In this document: positions 1 to 12,700 of the stretch, piece by piece
How positions within the stretch are numbered: the stretch's first letter is position 1
Layout of the letters: the number at the start of each line of letters is the position of its first letter
Assembly: GCA_037975125.1 (NCBI GenBank)
Contig: CM075850.1
Coordinates: forward strand, 67,236,390 to 67,300,389
Direction: 5' to 3'
From: Latrodectus hesperus
Taxonomy: Eukaryota; Arthropoda; Arachnida; Araneae; Theridiidae
DNA: 64,000 nt
Position numbers and translations under genes: made by a program
The notes under the pieces: model-generated
Told to the model about the DNA's origin: nothing
Database searches by the model: none
Seen by the model: the letters and a program-made list of their open reading frames with translations, nothing else

Positions 1-540
1 AAGCTTTTAAAATTAATTAGCTTTGTCATAAAAAGCTAATTGTAACAATTTTTATGCATATTATAGCTAATGTATGTATAAAATTTATTCAACAAACTGC
101 ATTCAATAAAATAGTTCAAGTTTGGAGGGGTGATAAGAATGATAAGCGGAAATGGTTATTGTTTTGGGAGTTATCATGGAAATTGGAACCAGAAACTGAA
201 TACTAATGTAAGGGCTTTGCTTTGCATTTTGATAATGTATATGGAATGAAAGTTTTTGGTGCAAGTTATCTTTATCATAGCATCATTCAAAAATAGGGAA
301 GAAAGGAAAAACACAGTATTCTTTAAAAGAAACATGAAAAATATATTAATCTTTACTTAAAATTATAATGTGATTTATAAGAAAATATTTAGGAAAGTGA
401 GTAAAATTTGAACGCAAGATATAATACTTTAAAATTTTGTTTTTCCCTTTTATGAACTTAATCGATTATTACTTAATTATTAAAGGCATATTATTATTTT
501 ATGTCTCACTTGCGACGAATATTATACATACATATTGTCT
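1..540. other. AT-rich noncoding stretch
   Basis: This stretch precedes the Tigger element. It begins with a HindIII site. I see no open frame with recognisable protein similarity, no RNA gene and no clear repeat in it. Confidence 0.5.
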
Positions 541-567
541 TCGTTGTAATATTTTTGTTACATACTA

Positions 568-2771
568 CAGTAAGACCCCGCTTAACGCTGTTTCGTTTAG
601 CGCTCTTTTATTTCAACCCGGGGATTCCACGAAATCGCTCGCAGCATACGGGGATAGGTTTTAAATACATATCCGAAAGAGTGTACTTGTGTTTCTTGTT
701 TGGTGCGGTATTGTACAGACATATTTTTATTATTGAAAACATTTGTTGACATTATTGTAAGTTGGTATTAATTTACATATTTAATACTATATTACAGTGT
801 CAAATATTTTGATCTTTAGTTTTTACTATGGGTGATAATGAAAAAGAAAAGAAAGCAACCAGAAAAAGCATTTCACTCAAAACTAAAATGGAAGTGATTA
901 GAAGATTAGATTCTGGTGAACGTCAAACTCTTAATTAGTGCTTCATTGAATTTGCCAACTTCAACAATAAGGACCATCATGAAGAATAAAGAAAAAATAC
1001 TGTCATCGGCAACTACAACTACGTCAAGCTCTGCAACTAGAATTACCCGTTCTAGAAATAATATCATAGAGGAAATGGAAAAACGACTGTCTATATGGAT
1101 TGACGACGAAATTGACCGCAATATGCCATTAAGCCAATCTATCATAATGGAAAAAGCTAGAAGAATTTTTAATTACATTCAGGCTGAGACAATTGACACA
1201 AGTGAAACTTTCGTTGCTAGTCGAGGATGGTTTAATAGATTTAAACATCGAAATAACCTTCACAACATAAAGATTACAGGAGAAGCAGCAAGTGGTGATA
1301 CAAAAGCGGCGGCTGAATTTCCAGCGATATTAAAAAAAATAATTGAAGAAGGAAACTATCCTCCAGAATTGCTTTTTAATGTTGATGAAACAGGCTTGTT
1401 TTGGAAAAGAGTGCCGTAACGAACATTTCTATCCCGTGAAGAGAAACGGGCACCAGGATTTAATGCTGCAAAAGATCGCTTAACCCTTCTACTAGGTGTT
1501 AACGCAAGCGGAGATTTTAAATTAAAACCATTACTAATTTACCATTCCAAAAACCCAAGAGCGATGAAAGGCATATCTAAATCAAGTTTACCTGTAATTT
1601 GGGAGTCTAATAAAAAATCATGGATAACTGCGAAAATTTGCCAGGATTGGTTCACTGAACATTTCTGCCCGTCTGTTAAACGTTATTGCGAAATTAAAAA
1701 ACTTAAAAGCACATCTGTTAATTGATAATGCTCCACGCCACCCAACAAATTTATCAGACTTAACAACATGCATTCCAGTCGAAGTGGTTTTCTTGCCGCC
1801 TAACACAACTGCCTTAATTCAACCAATGGACCAAGGCGTTATATCAAATTTTAAGGCTTATTACTTGCGGCGAACCTTTAAGCAAATGCTTGAAAAAACA
1901 GACGGAGAAGAGAACCAGTCCATAAGAGAATTTTGGAATAATTACAACATCGTGGATACTGTAGAAAACATATCCTTTCTTGGAATGAGGTAACAGAAAG
2001 ATCTTTGAAAGGAGTATGGAAGAATATTTGGCCGGATTTAAGTAAGAGCGATGACGTTGGACACTCTGTCGATAGTGAAATTAACGAAACAAACCGGTTT
2101 TGAAGGGGTAAATGTGGAAGATGTCGAAGAAATAATTCAAGAAGCAGCGGCTCGTCTTTCTAATGATGAGCTCAAGGAATTAACTGAACATGAAAAAAAC
2201 AAAAATATTGACAGCAGTGATTCAGAAGAAGAGCAAAAAGAACTTTCGATGGCGTTTGTAAAAAGGAGTTTGTCTACCATAACTGAAATAATGGATCAAT
2301 GCATTGAAAATGATCCGAATTTTGACAGGAGCTCAAAAGTAAAGCGTGGTGTTAGAGATGCTCTATCCGTTTATGAAGAACTTTTAAGAGAACAACGCAA
2401 AAGAAAAAGGCAAACAACATTAGATGCTTTTATCACAAAAAGTCAGAACACTGAAAACGCGGAAGGCTAACTAAATATGACTGACTTAGAATTTTATTTG
2501 TTTTTTATAAGAATATTCGTTTTGTTATTTATATTTTGTTTTTATTTTTGCAAGAAATAATAATGTGGTATTAATTTGGGCTTTATGAAATAAATGTTTG
2601 GTTTTATTTTTATTAAAAAAACATACTTTTTAAATTTAATACCTAACCAATTTCTTAGCCATCTTCCCCTAACCCCAATATTTACATGTAAAGATAGCCT
2701 CGTTTAGCGCTATTTCGCATTACGCTCTACTTTGATGGAACGTATCCCCCGCGTTAAGCGGGGTCTTACTG
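568..2771 (+). mobile_element. Tigger/pogo-like DNA transposon, full length
   Basis: The element is bounded by a perfect 21-bp terminal inverted repeat (568-588 and 2751-2771) that begins CAGTAAGACCCCGCTTAACG. A TA dinucleotide flanks each end (566-567 and 2772-2773), as expected for target-site duplication by the Tc1/mariner superfamily. Inside the repeats, related TTCGTTTAGCGCT-type subterminal sequences occur near both ends. The 2.2-kb length and a single degraded transposase of the CENP-B/jerky type (828-2470) fit the Tigger branch of the pogo group. Both ends are intact, but the transposase carries several disabling lesions. The copy therefore looks non-autonomous now, although it could still be mobilised in trans. 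Confidence 0.93.
828..2470 (+). pseudogene. Tigger-like transposase, broken by frameshifts and a stop
   Basis: This was a DNA-binding plus DDE transposase that cut and pasted the surrounding element. The likely original start is the ATG at 828. The first helix-turn-helix region reads to about 930 (EVIRRLDSGER), where a small indel shifts the frame and brings in a stop. The next frame (about 930-1419) holds the rest of the DNA-binding part and the first catalytic block, VDETGLFWKR. An in-frame TAA replaces a codon at 1417-1419, but downstream similarity continues in the same frame (RTFLSREEKRAPGFNAAKDR). A further shift near 1700 is needed to reach the second block, LLIDNAPRHP (about 1719-1748), and the third, PNTTALIQPMDQGVI (about 1800-1845). 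Another shift near 1980 leads into the acidic C-terminal tail, which ends at 2470. Order and motifs match Tigger/jerky proteins. The product cannot be functional as it stands. Confidence 0.9.
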
Positions 2772-2894
2772 TATTTCGTAAAAAAACTAATATTTTTGTT
2801 ATGTATTTGTACATTTTTACTATGCATTGTTTGCAACTTTTTATTTCATCCGTTAAGAAATTTGTTTGAAAATGTGCTGTTTGAAGTGTATATA

Positions 2895-3810
2895 CACTGC
2901 CCGATATTGGAAATGCATTTCCAAGAAATTGTTGCCGAAGGTGACGAATCTCGGAAAACAGAGAGAGACAGCATCGAACAATAAGTGATCGAAATTATAT
3001 GCTTAATATAGAGGCAAAAATAGGGTCGGGTCAGTAGGTTGTAGGACCAAAGTGAACGGCGATGAATGAAGCAACACGTTTAGGCACAGATTCAATGAGA
3101 GTATGGATGGTGTTCTGAGGAATGGCTCACCATTCAGTGTCAACCATTTGCCAAAATATGTCTTCTGAAGTTAACAGTGGAAGGATCTCCAAATGGCGTC
3201 CAATCATATTCTAAGATGTTTGATTTGTTGTGAGATCTGGCGAACACAGTGGCCAGGGAAGCAGCTGTAAACTTGTAGGGCTTGTTGGCTGATGCGAGAA
3301 ATGTGCGGGAGTGAGTTATCCTGCTGATAAAGGGCATTGGGCATCTCCTGAAGGTAAGGGAGTGTCACCTGACACAATACACTATACGTATAACGTTGGG
3401 CTGTCGTAGTACCGTGAATACGATCTAGAGGGAACTTGGAATCATACGCAATTTTGCCTCAAATCATGATTTCAGGTTTTCGTGCTGTGGAACGTCCCAA
3501 AAATGCTGCAGGATTAGACTTGTCTCTACGTCGAAAACACACTCGTACGTGGCGACTATCACTGAAGACACAGAAGTGCAACTCATCTGAAAAGACGATC
3601 CTATACCACTCCATCGTTCACATCACTCTTATCCGGCACCATTCCAGGAGTTGGCGCCTCTACTGACTCGACCCTGTTTTTGCTGTGTATTAAGCCTATC
3701 AATTAGAAATACAGATAACTTATTTTCCTTTGCTGTCTCTCTCTGTTTGTCGAGTTTCTTCAGTGTCTGGTAAATTTTTCTTGGTGTTACATTTTTAATG
3801 TCGGGCAGTG
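2895..3810 (-). mobile_element. Internally deleted Tc1-like transposon with long inverted repeats
   Basis: The two ends match in inverted orientation over roughly 100 bp with scattered differences. Both outer tips read CACTGCCCGA/CACTGCCCGAC from the outside, and both inner parts contain an AGAGAGAGACAGCA block. TA dinucleotides lie at 2893-2894 and 3811-3812. At about 0.9 kb the element is much shorter than a complete Tc1 element, because the part that would encode the N-terminal DNA-binding region is missing next to the right-hand repeat. It lies 121 bp after the Tigger element, and neither interrupts the other. Confidence 0.88.
3031..3620 (-). pseudogene. Tc1-type transposase, C-terminal fragment
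   Basis: Read on the minus strand, this matches the catalytic half of a Tc1 transposase: RIVFSDELHFC with the first catalytic aspartate codon near 3585, then RVCFRRRDKSNPA, TARKPEIMI, KIAYDSKFPLDRIHGTTTAQRY, TLPYLQEMPNALYQQDNSLPH with the second aspartate at 3318-3320, and a degraded third block. The C-terminal end reads up to the stop at 3031-3033. A TGA stands where the family has tryptophan (the VWG motif), and at least one frameshift follows the second aspartate. The helix-turn-helix N-terminus is deleted. It is a dead copy. Confidence 0.87.
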
Positions 3811-3899
3811 TATTTAATTTTTGTCTCCTCTTAAGTGAATTATTTTTATTGCGTGTTGTTAGAATCAAACGTACAACGAAGAGGGGATACAAAGAAAAA

Positions 3900-4980
3900 T
3901 ATAATTTGATATGAACTTCTTTGAAATTTTCATTATCTTTTTAAATTTTATTTCAAATGGTTCATTTGCCATTTATAATAATTTACATAAAATATTATTA
4001 AATTTCTTGGGTCCGCTTGAAGTTTACTCATGTAATTAAAATTGTCATAAAAGATTAATTTTATTCTTATTAACAGACTTATGAAACGTAAAAATGTATA
4101 GCATAAAAAATGACCGTTTTGTTTAAATGACAATATTATTATCGAAGTGAGTACTTTATTTATAAACATTGCATATTTCCTTCTTTTTAATTTTTTCTAA
4201 ACATTGAAAATGTTCTCTAATGAGTCAGCTACAAAACATAGGAAAACAAAGTATACAAATAAATAGTTTTGATTTGATACGGTAAGATATTCACTTAAAA
4301 GTACCTCTTAAAATTTCTGGATTTTTGTTATTATACATGCTTTAAACAATGTAATTAAATACAATTTATAGTCAGTTTAAATTTTTGAAGGTGTAAGTGC
4401 ATAAAATTACGTACGTTTAAAATATGTAAATACATGATTTTTTTCATATTCATACACGTTTTAAGTAAATACATAGCGTTTTTTTTCGGGGATTGATAAA
4501 AAGACTTATCACGTGAAATTTTAATTGCAGTTTTAGATAATTAGGAAGAAACATTATTGCTGAAAGAAAAATTAGATACTGCACATATATTTCTAACTTT
4601 ATTCAATTCATTGAACGTATATATTTTTTATAATCTCCAAAAAACAAGAGAATTTTATAAAGGATTAAAACTAAGCAATAGATGTTACTAAATATACTTT
4701 GTAGAAATGTTTCCAATTAGAATTTTTGTCACCTTTTCAAAACTGGAATCTGTCCTGATGCATTTCATTTTTCTTTCAATTTTCACCAAACAATTTTTGT
4801 GTTGTGGCACTTTGAAAATAAAAGTGGTTATCAAAATAATGGAAATACCCGTTAATATAAAGTGACACTTTTGAATGATTTTCATATGTAAACATTAAAA
4901 TTCAATAAAACAACCAGTATTTTATAAATATAAACGTATATATATATTCTGGCATTATATAGTAAGATTCTATTTAAATT
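3900..4980. other. AT-rich noncoding stretch between transposons
   Basis: No coding similarity, RNA gene or organised repeat is visible here. Short open frames in this stretch have AT-driven composition and no motifs. It separates the Tc1-like element from the LINE. Confidence 0.5.
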
Positions 4981-4989
4981 CAAATTAAA

Positions 4990-7945
4990 AGTTTTATATG
5001 ACTAGCAGAGCCCTCCATAAAGGAGGTGGTACGGCCACTGCCATTAAGCGATCTTATCAATCTGCTGTAAAGACAACAGCAGAGGTTTTGAAAAAACATC
5101 GATAGTTGCAAATTTTGGTAACAATTTTTAAAATAAAAATCGCTAGCATATATAATAGACTTCAAAACCTTGTTAATTCTAAAGAATTTGCAGAAATTTA
5201 TCCTCCTAACACCCACGCAATTGTAGGCGGTGACTTAAATAGCAAACATACACATATGGGTTGTAAAGTCACTAATCGAAACGGAAGAACTTTCTTAAAT
5301 ATTGCTCTTTAGTAAAAATGCAAAATTATTGCTCCAATCAAGCCCACCCACTATGATAATAGATAGCAGGACAATGGAGATATTTTGGATATTTTCCTCA
5401 CAAATATCCGGTCTTATTAGCCCTCGTGTGCAAAAAATAACCGTTGAGCGACTAACAAACCAAATCAAACCTCACAAATATCAAAATTCCACTCTCAGCA
5501 ACCGCAATAGTTGACCTTACTTCTGGCCACTAATCAGCTGTAGGTATCAATAAAAACAACGAAGAAAAATTTATTTCCAGAACAAATTGGCTTCTTTATT
5601 ATAATATCCTATAACAACAAGTAAACTTAGAAAATAACAACACAGCAGAAGAAGAAATCCTTGAACAAAATAATGAAGAAACGAGACTACAAATGCAATA
5701 CAAAATCTTAAAAGAAATTGAAAATCTAAATGTAAATATAATAAAGACAAAATATATAGCAACAATTAAAATAAAATATCATAAAATTATATAAAACTTC
5801 CCAGCTATATTATAAAATACATAAAAGAAAGAAATAGACTAAGAAAACAATATCAAAAAACCCTAAATCCATATTTCAAGCAACTAGTCAACAGAATAAA
5901 TAAACATATTTAAAAAGATTGTGCGGAATACAGAAACATCACCTGGACAGAAAATATTGAAAGCATAAACTCAGATAACAAAGCATTTTGGACATTGGCT
6001 GAACAACTTAAGTAGAAGCCCAATTTAAATCACTACCTCCAAGGTCAAAATGGTCAATCTTATACAAATGGAGAAAAACTGGAAATCTTCTCTACAACAT
6101 TATATAATCAATTCCAACCAAACGCTGATACAAATAAAATATTCACCAAAGAAGTAGAAGAAAATGTAAAACATTTTATAGAAAACAATGTTCCTAGCTC
6201 AAATATAGAACTAACTAACATAGAGGAAATAACCTCAATAGTTAAAAGTCTTAAAACCAAAAAGACCTCAGGTGCTGACTAAGTTACTAATGATATGATA
6301 AAAGAAATACCAAGAGATTACCTAAATAAGCTATAGTTAAGATTTACAATAATTGTCTTAAAATATCCTATTTCCCGGCCACCTGAAAAATTGCTACAAT
6401 CATTCTGTTTCCCAAACCTGGAAAAAAATCCAAGAATAGAAGAAAATTATCTACCAATAAGCTATCCACCCTTGGGAATATATTCCAAAAAATTATCTAC
6501 AATAGAATGAAAATATATCTCGAACTACTTCCTACTCAGCAATATGGATTCAGAAAACAGCTTTCTACAGTCAAACAACTACTCAGAATCACAGAAATTT
6601 TCGGACAGAATTTACATAAAAACCTCTAGACAGCTTTGCTAATGTTGGACGTCTCAAAGGCATTTGATCGCGTTTGGCATAAAGGCTTAATACATAAACT
6701 AATACAGCTTCAGATGAATCCAGACATTATCTTAATAATCTACTCTTACTTAAACAACAGATTTTTTCAAGTTTCTTACAACACAGAAACATCACTCACT
6801 TTAAGCTTAAAAGCAGGGGTAACGCAAAAGGAAGCATCCTCGGCCCTATCTTATATCATTTTTATAATCACGATTTCCCAACTATAGAAGACAATAATAC
6901 CATTATACAGACGACACAGCAATCCTGGCTGAATCACGCATAAAATACAGATAGCATTAAGTGAAATTGAAAATTGATGCTTTAATTGGAGAGTGGCAAT
7001 CAAGGTAGAAAAATCACAACTAATAATATTTAAAAGTAGAAAGAAAAATAAAATCAAGCATAGAAATAATAACAAATTATTCTTGTTAGATAAGGAAATA
7101 CCGAAAGTAAATACAGCCAAGTATCTGGGATTAACCATGAATAATAAATTGACATGGACTAACCACATTAATCAAGTTATCACCAAAGCCACTCAAACAT
7201 ATGGTAGCATTATAGGAAAACAATCAAAGTTCTTATTAAAATTAAAACATCATCTCAATGATAAGAGCAATTATAACCTATGCATCCCTAGTATGGAGCA
7301 ATATTAGTAAAGCAGATCAACGAAAACGACAAATTTTCCAACAAAAAATGCTTAGATATATTACAAACGCCCCATTTTATATTAGAAATAAAAATATTGC
7401 CAAAAAGCCTCAAAATAGAAGATATTTTTGTGCATTTAAATAAATTAAACAAACACTTTTACGAAAAAGCAAAAAATTACGAAGCAGTAAATTTCAGAGG
7501 TCTTTAATTATGAATATTTAAGAAAAGATAAATATAGACCTATACAGTAAATCATTTTTTTAGTGAAAATGGATAGTTTCTCAATGTATATAATGTATAT
7601 AGACTCTATTTTCTATCTTTAGCATTATATTATAACGCAGAAAAAAGTTTTTATTTCATTTATTATAACCCAGAAAAGTATTTTATTTCCTATATAACTA
7701 TCAATTTAACATAGGAAAACTTTTTTATTACAAACCACGTCCTCCTCAGAATGCTCAATGCTGAACAACTAACTTTCTGAAACTTTCATGCAAGATTTTG
7801 TGAACCGATGCCAGAAAATTCAATCATTCCTATATGGAACTAAAACAGATGAAGGAGTAAAGGCCTGATACGCAGGCCGAAACTTTGTATGCACAACAGA
7901 TCCAAGATTCTTATTAAATAAAGTTCTGTAAATCATGGATTCTTT
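4990..7945 (+). mobile_element. Jockey-like non-LTR retrotransposon remnant
   Basis: Fragments of an endonuclease plus reverse-transcriptase protein appear in order on the plus strand, in several frames. The endonuclease is seen at about 5000-5310, with KGGGTA followed by IVGGDLNSKHTHMGC, the Asp-Asn core of LINE endonucleases. The reverse transcriptase follows: KTKKTSGAD (about 6256-6282), MLMLDVSKAFDRVWHKGLIHKL (about 6636-6700, containing the catalytic aspartate of motif A), a degraded block near 6840, and YTDDTAI near 6905-6925 in place of the usual YADD. The thumb region (VNTAKYLGLTMNNKLTW, about 7108-7158) and YASLVWSNISKADQRKRQIFQQKMLRYIT (about 7270-7365) come last. Stops and frameshifts separate all blocks. 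The 5' part upstream of the endonuclease is missing, and the 3' boundary after 7500 is uncertain. Clade assignment to Jockey or a relative is by motif style only. Confidence 0.85.
7862..7878 (+). other. Stem-loop in the probable LINE 3' UTR
   Basis: GGCCTG and CAGGCC form a perfect 6-bp stem around a 5-nt loop, followed directly by GAAACTTTGT. A GC-rich hairpin followed by GAAAC near the 3' end resembles 3' sequences of several LINE families, where such structures help the reverse transcriptase select its template. That role here is inference. Confidence 0.4.
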
Positions 7946-7979
7946 TCAAAAGAGTAAAATATTGGACTTTTCAGATTTA

Positions 7980-8560
7980 AAAAAAGTCAAATTACAGGAA
8001 CCCATCTTGCTGGAGCAAATTGACCGAAGCATCTTAACTTTTGGACTTTCTTGAGGTACGGTGTCTAAATCTATAGCAGCATATGGCAAGGCAAGCTTGG
8101 CAAAGCAAAATCATGGACAGAAAAATCTCAAAGATCAACTGGTATTGAAGTGAATTCACCAGTAAATGCCACGAGGTAAGTAGGGAAGGTAAGGTTCGCT
8201 AGGGAAAAGTATAAAGAAAGTTTAACTGATCAGGTCCATTTTATGATGCAAATTTTGTTACCTGCAAGATATGGAATCTTCCAGGACGATTATGCCCTTA
8301 TCTAAGCATCAGAACTCCTCCAATCATGGTTTGATGAACAGTACTTTAAACCTCTACCCCCTAGGCTATTAAGTTACCCGACATCAATATTACTGAACTA
8401 TTATGGTCTATTTTAGAGTGCTCAATTTGATATCCTCCAACGGTATCCCAAGTAGAACTTTCAATTATCTCCATGAAAAATAGTTCAATATTTCTCTAAC
8501 ACTATTCAATACTTGTATAAAATGATTCCTATAGGAGTATCCAAGCTGTATTACATGCCA
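7980..8560 (+). pseudogene. Heavily decayed Tc1-like transposase
   Basis: Broken plus-strand similarity to a Tc1 transposase. The clearest part reads GIFQDDYALI (about 8275-8305, the second aspartate block, with Tyr where the family has Asn), then SWFDEQYFKPLPP (about 8322-8362), then a degraded SPDINI-ELLWSILE block (about 8378-8420) that holds the final acidic residue region. Earlier sequence (LLEQIDRSI, VSKSIAAYGKASLAKQ) resembles the N-terminal helix-turn-helix region only loosely. No inverted repeats were found. It is much older than the Tc1-like copy at 2895-3810 and from a different lineage. Confidence 0.65.
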
Positions 8561-8619
8561 AAGGTGGTCCAATAATATGCTAATAACGGCTTTATAAATC
8601 TAAGACATTGCTATCATTT

Positions 8620-9330
8620 TCATAATCACCTGTAAATGTGTTTATTATACAGTTCATATAAAATTAGATTGATTAAAATTGAAACATTTGTGAAATCTCA
8701 ATAATTTAATGAATAATATTAATTAATAAATTCTCTTATGCCGAATTTAAATGCATAATATAAGCATTTGTATTCATTATTTGATACGATAATTTATATT
8801 ACCTTTATAATAGATTAATATAAGATAGCCGTGATTTTTCCGAATTCAAAACTTATATGTTAAAACTTATTCTATAAAAATGAGCTTGATGATTTATGGA
8901 TAATATTCTATTCGCAAAAAGAAAATAGGTTTTGTTAAATACGAGCCATCGATTAAAAATTCTTAAATAATGGTCTACATTCATTTGGCTGTAGGCTTTG
9001 TGTTACTAGAAAAAAATATTATGATCACAGAAGTAATAGGCATGATATTATTTTTTAGACGCGAGACTGTAATTTCTTCATTCGTAGTTAGTAAATCAAG
9101 TCAAGCTTTCTAAAAATTCCTCTATTTAAAAATTGTCTGGGGATAAATTTAAATAAATTCCTCATTTTATTGGAGACAAAAAGATAAGTGAGAAAAAAGT
9201 AAACAATTGCCATAAATGTGCCCTAAAGGCTCTTCAATAATTTTAAGTCTTTGACTGGTATTACTTATCACATAATTGCTATGAATATACAATTGTTATA
9301 AAAATGTATTTTTTGTCAAGTTTTTCCCTT
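8620..9330. other. AT-rich noncoding stretch
   Basis: Nothing beyond AT-rich sequence and short chance frames is visible. Confidence 0.5.
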
Positions 9331-9720
9331 CAAACATTCCAATCAAGAGAGCATGCTATCCAATAGACCTCTTACAACTGTTTATCTTTCTCCTTGCTCA
9401 TTAAGAACGGCACGCGACGAATCCCATCTTGACAGAGTATTAGTGGTAAAGAGTTAATAAGCTTTCGTATCTGCAGAGATGTTAACTTTGGCATTCGTGA
9501 TTTCGCTATGCCAAAATCCCCTCTCTCACCATGTTTATTCGTCCTCTTCAAACAAATGCCTCCCTCCTTGTTCACAGGGTTACACACGTCGCCAAGCTCT
9601 TTGCCAAGTAGAGACCTCTCAAAAGAAAAAAAGAGGTAGGTAATAGCCTTACAAAAATATCCTGACATAGCCATTACCATCAATAACACCGTCATTCTTT
9701 GTCCTCTAGACGCTTTCTAT
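9330..9720. promoter_or_regulatory. GC-richer island, candidate conserved noncoding element
   Basis: This block is visibly richer in G and C than its flanks, and its complex sequence shows no repeat signature. A 107-codon minus-strand open frame (9372-9695) runs through it. Its translation lacks recognisable domains and it has no splice context, so I do not call it a gene. Similar islands recur at 13.4, 18.7, 22.3, 43.1, 44.3 and 55.1 kb. Regulatory function is inferred from composition only. Confidence 0.35.
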
Positions 9721-9729
9721 AAATTATGA

Positions 9730-12700
9730 CTGTTATGTCGTTACAGTTTAATCTCAGAATATAGTTTAACACTAGATTATATTACTTTGCTCATTGCTTT
9801 TATGTGATGCTTAAAAGGTATACAGTGTTTCTTCTAAAGTCATAAATTTTGCTTTGAGGGAATTATAAAGCCTGAAGAATGATTTGTGAATTCAATCTCA
9901 TTTGCGAAAAACTGTATTTTAGCTCTGACAACCAAACAATTATAATTATTTAAAGTTGATTACTTCTATCATATTTCTTTTTTTTAAATTTAGTCTGAAG
10001 GAGATGTGTAATTAACAGCAAAATATCCTGACTTTAAAACGTTTATCATCGTTCCAATACTTTTCTAAGTAGAAGTTTATAAATAATATCCTAAATTTTG
10101 CACTTTCAAAAATATATACATTTTAACTTTGTAATTTATAATTTAAAATCACAGTGAATTTCGGTTCTGCTGCCAGAAAGTTTTTTTTTTTATTTTTAAT
10201 GCAGATAACCTCTTTTATATCACTTCAAGTTTGATCGTAAAAAGACTTCTAGCATGCAAAATGCTTACAACAAATAATTATTTTACTGTGCTTACAGAAT
10301 AATTTCAATGGTTTCCAATATTTCCCATCTAATGATTATATTTACTTTGTTCACCACGTAGTAATTTCATACTTTTTAGTTAATAAGCATTATTCGGCAA
10401 TTAATGAAATTTTGAGTTAACATCAGGATATTTTAAGCTTAATTAGAGATCGTAGAAATCTTAATAACATCCGAGTTTTTTTAAAGATTCAAATCTAAGC
10501 TTAGCAGGTATAAAATAAAGCTAACTTCTATAAAATATTCTTATTTTGGCTAAAACTGAAGGACAAACAATTTTCTGACCGGCATTTAAGCGTTTTAATT
10601 TTTGTTCAGTTTATTTTGCTTACAATGTTTCCTATTTTATAACATGTCCTTTTATACTTTCTTTGTGGATATTGATACATCATATTTATAAAATTTGGAT
10701 TTTTATACTATTTGCCAATATCTTTTATTTGCTATTAACCGAGCTTTTACTTCAGTTTCCATTAATCCTTTAAGATTTCCATAAAATTTAAATATAAAAT
10801 AAAAATCTAACAGCAAGAGATGGCAACAAAGATGGCCGCTCATTTAAAGGCCATATCCATGTACAAATATCCAGTTACAAATATAAAAATCCAAAACTTT
10901 AAAATACTATAATAGAGCCTTTTGGAATAAATCTATAAAGGTTACACAAAAAATGAAAGGAGACATAAGCATGAAATTTTTCCTCAGGGATCTCATGATG
11001 ACTTGAAGTCCTAAATCTTAAAATTTTTGCCACAACTTTTAATCACTTTTATGTTGGAACTTGATGTCATACTATTCAAGCTATTAAAATTGTTTTTCCA
11101 TTTCACTTTGATTTAATACGATTTCAAATGTTTGTTTTTCATTTATGTTGATAATTTTGATACTATCAGATACAATTGTAATTAAAAAGTTTCATGATAA
11201 TTCTGGTTAGCAGTAAAATGTAAGCTTAGTCTATGAATTGTCATATGAAAATTTTGTTGATACATGTTACGTTAACATAATCTAAAAATGCAAGCTTACT
11301 GTAAAAAATGTAAGTTTACTATAAATTCAATATGAATTTTTATTCTTAAAAATTTTCATATCCTTATCCATTATTACTAGTAATTATTTCGCTCTTACTT
11401 AAAAACATCTATTTCTTAGACGATATTCTTTTTGTTCGACAGATAATTTAAAATCTGTGACTCAATAAACATTGAAGTCAATTTCGATTATTTATGAGTT
11501 GCATTCTCGGAAGTCTCATTCTAAATTACTAAAAAATTTGTGCTGTAAAGATCCGACATTCATTAAGCAATTGTTCAATAATAAATGATCTGCTCATACG
11601 TTAACCGATATCTGTTCAGGTTTTTACTAAGAGGTTGCACACATACTAAGGTTTTGGACACAGCAACTTCTCCCAAGACACTCCCTGCTTTGAATTTGGT
11701 AGTTTTAGATAAAAAATGGAATTACGGTCACAGTCGCTGATTTATAACCTAATTATCAGTATGAAAGTTTTCTGCCATGATTGTATAATTATACAAGGTG
11801 TAAATTTCTTATTAAACGTAGCAATAAAGAGAAAGTAATAAAAATGACTTTTGACTAATGTTGCTGTTAATGATAATTGACTGGTATTGCTGTTAATGAC
11901 TAATGATTTAAATACCATCTATCATTAAACTCCTATGTAAACGTTTTTAAAATTATTCTTTTAAAATCAAAGTATACTGAATTTTCATGCATTGAAAACA
12001 TATTTTTGTCGAATTCTTTTATTTTTGTGATCTTTATTTTGAACATTTGTGTATTCTACCCCTCTATCATTATTAATCCCTTATTAAATTTAAATCCTTG
12101 GCCTATTTTTTTCAAAAGAGCAACATTTTTCACCATTGAAGTTGTAAGATTGTGTTTCGTTTCTTACTTACTTATTTCTTGAATTTTCTTTTAATGAGAG
12201 AATTCATCTGAAGTTTGATATTAAAATCACTTATAAATTTTATGTTTCAGTCTTTTTGGGTATTTTTTTTATTAAATTGAAGAACTTTTCATATTTTGTT
12301 ATTCAGAAATATCTAACCAATATTATTTGTATTCTTTAAGTTTAGAAAAATATACTCAAAATTTTGCGCAGCTATAAATAACAACTTCTATTGAAATTTT
12401 AATGAAAATAGCGAGTAAAAAAATAATAATTATCTATACGATTTCATTATCATTATAACAATATACATTATTCTGTTAACTTGGTGCTTTTTAAATTTTA
12501 AATGTTTGTACATACTATAAGGAACATGAGTATTTTGTAACTTAATGATAGATGCTTATCAATATTAATTTAAATGATCAATAAATTAATTTTGTTTCTG
12601 TTCTTTAATAAATAAATTATGTTTTAAGTTTTTGAATCTAAAATATCATGCATAATGGTGTTACTTATTTACAATGTTATATTATAAAATTAAAATTATT

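Noticed and set aside
9372..9695. 107-codon minus-strand open frame
   Set aside because: It shows no recognisable domain, no splice context and no neighbouring exons. It probably stays open by chance in a GC-richer island.
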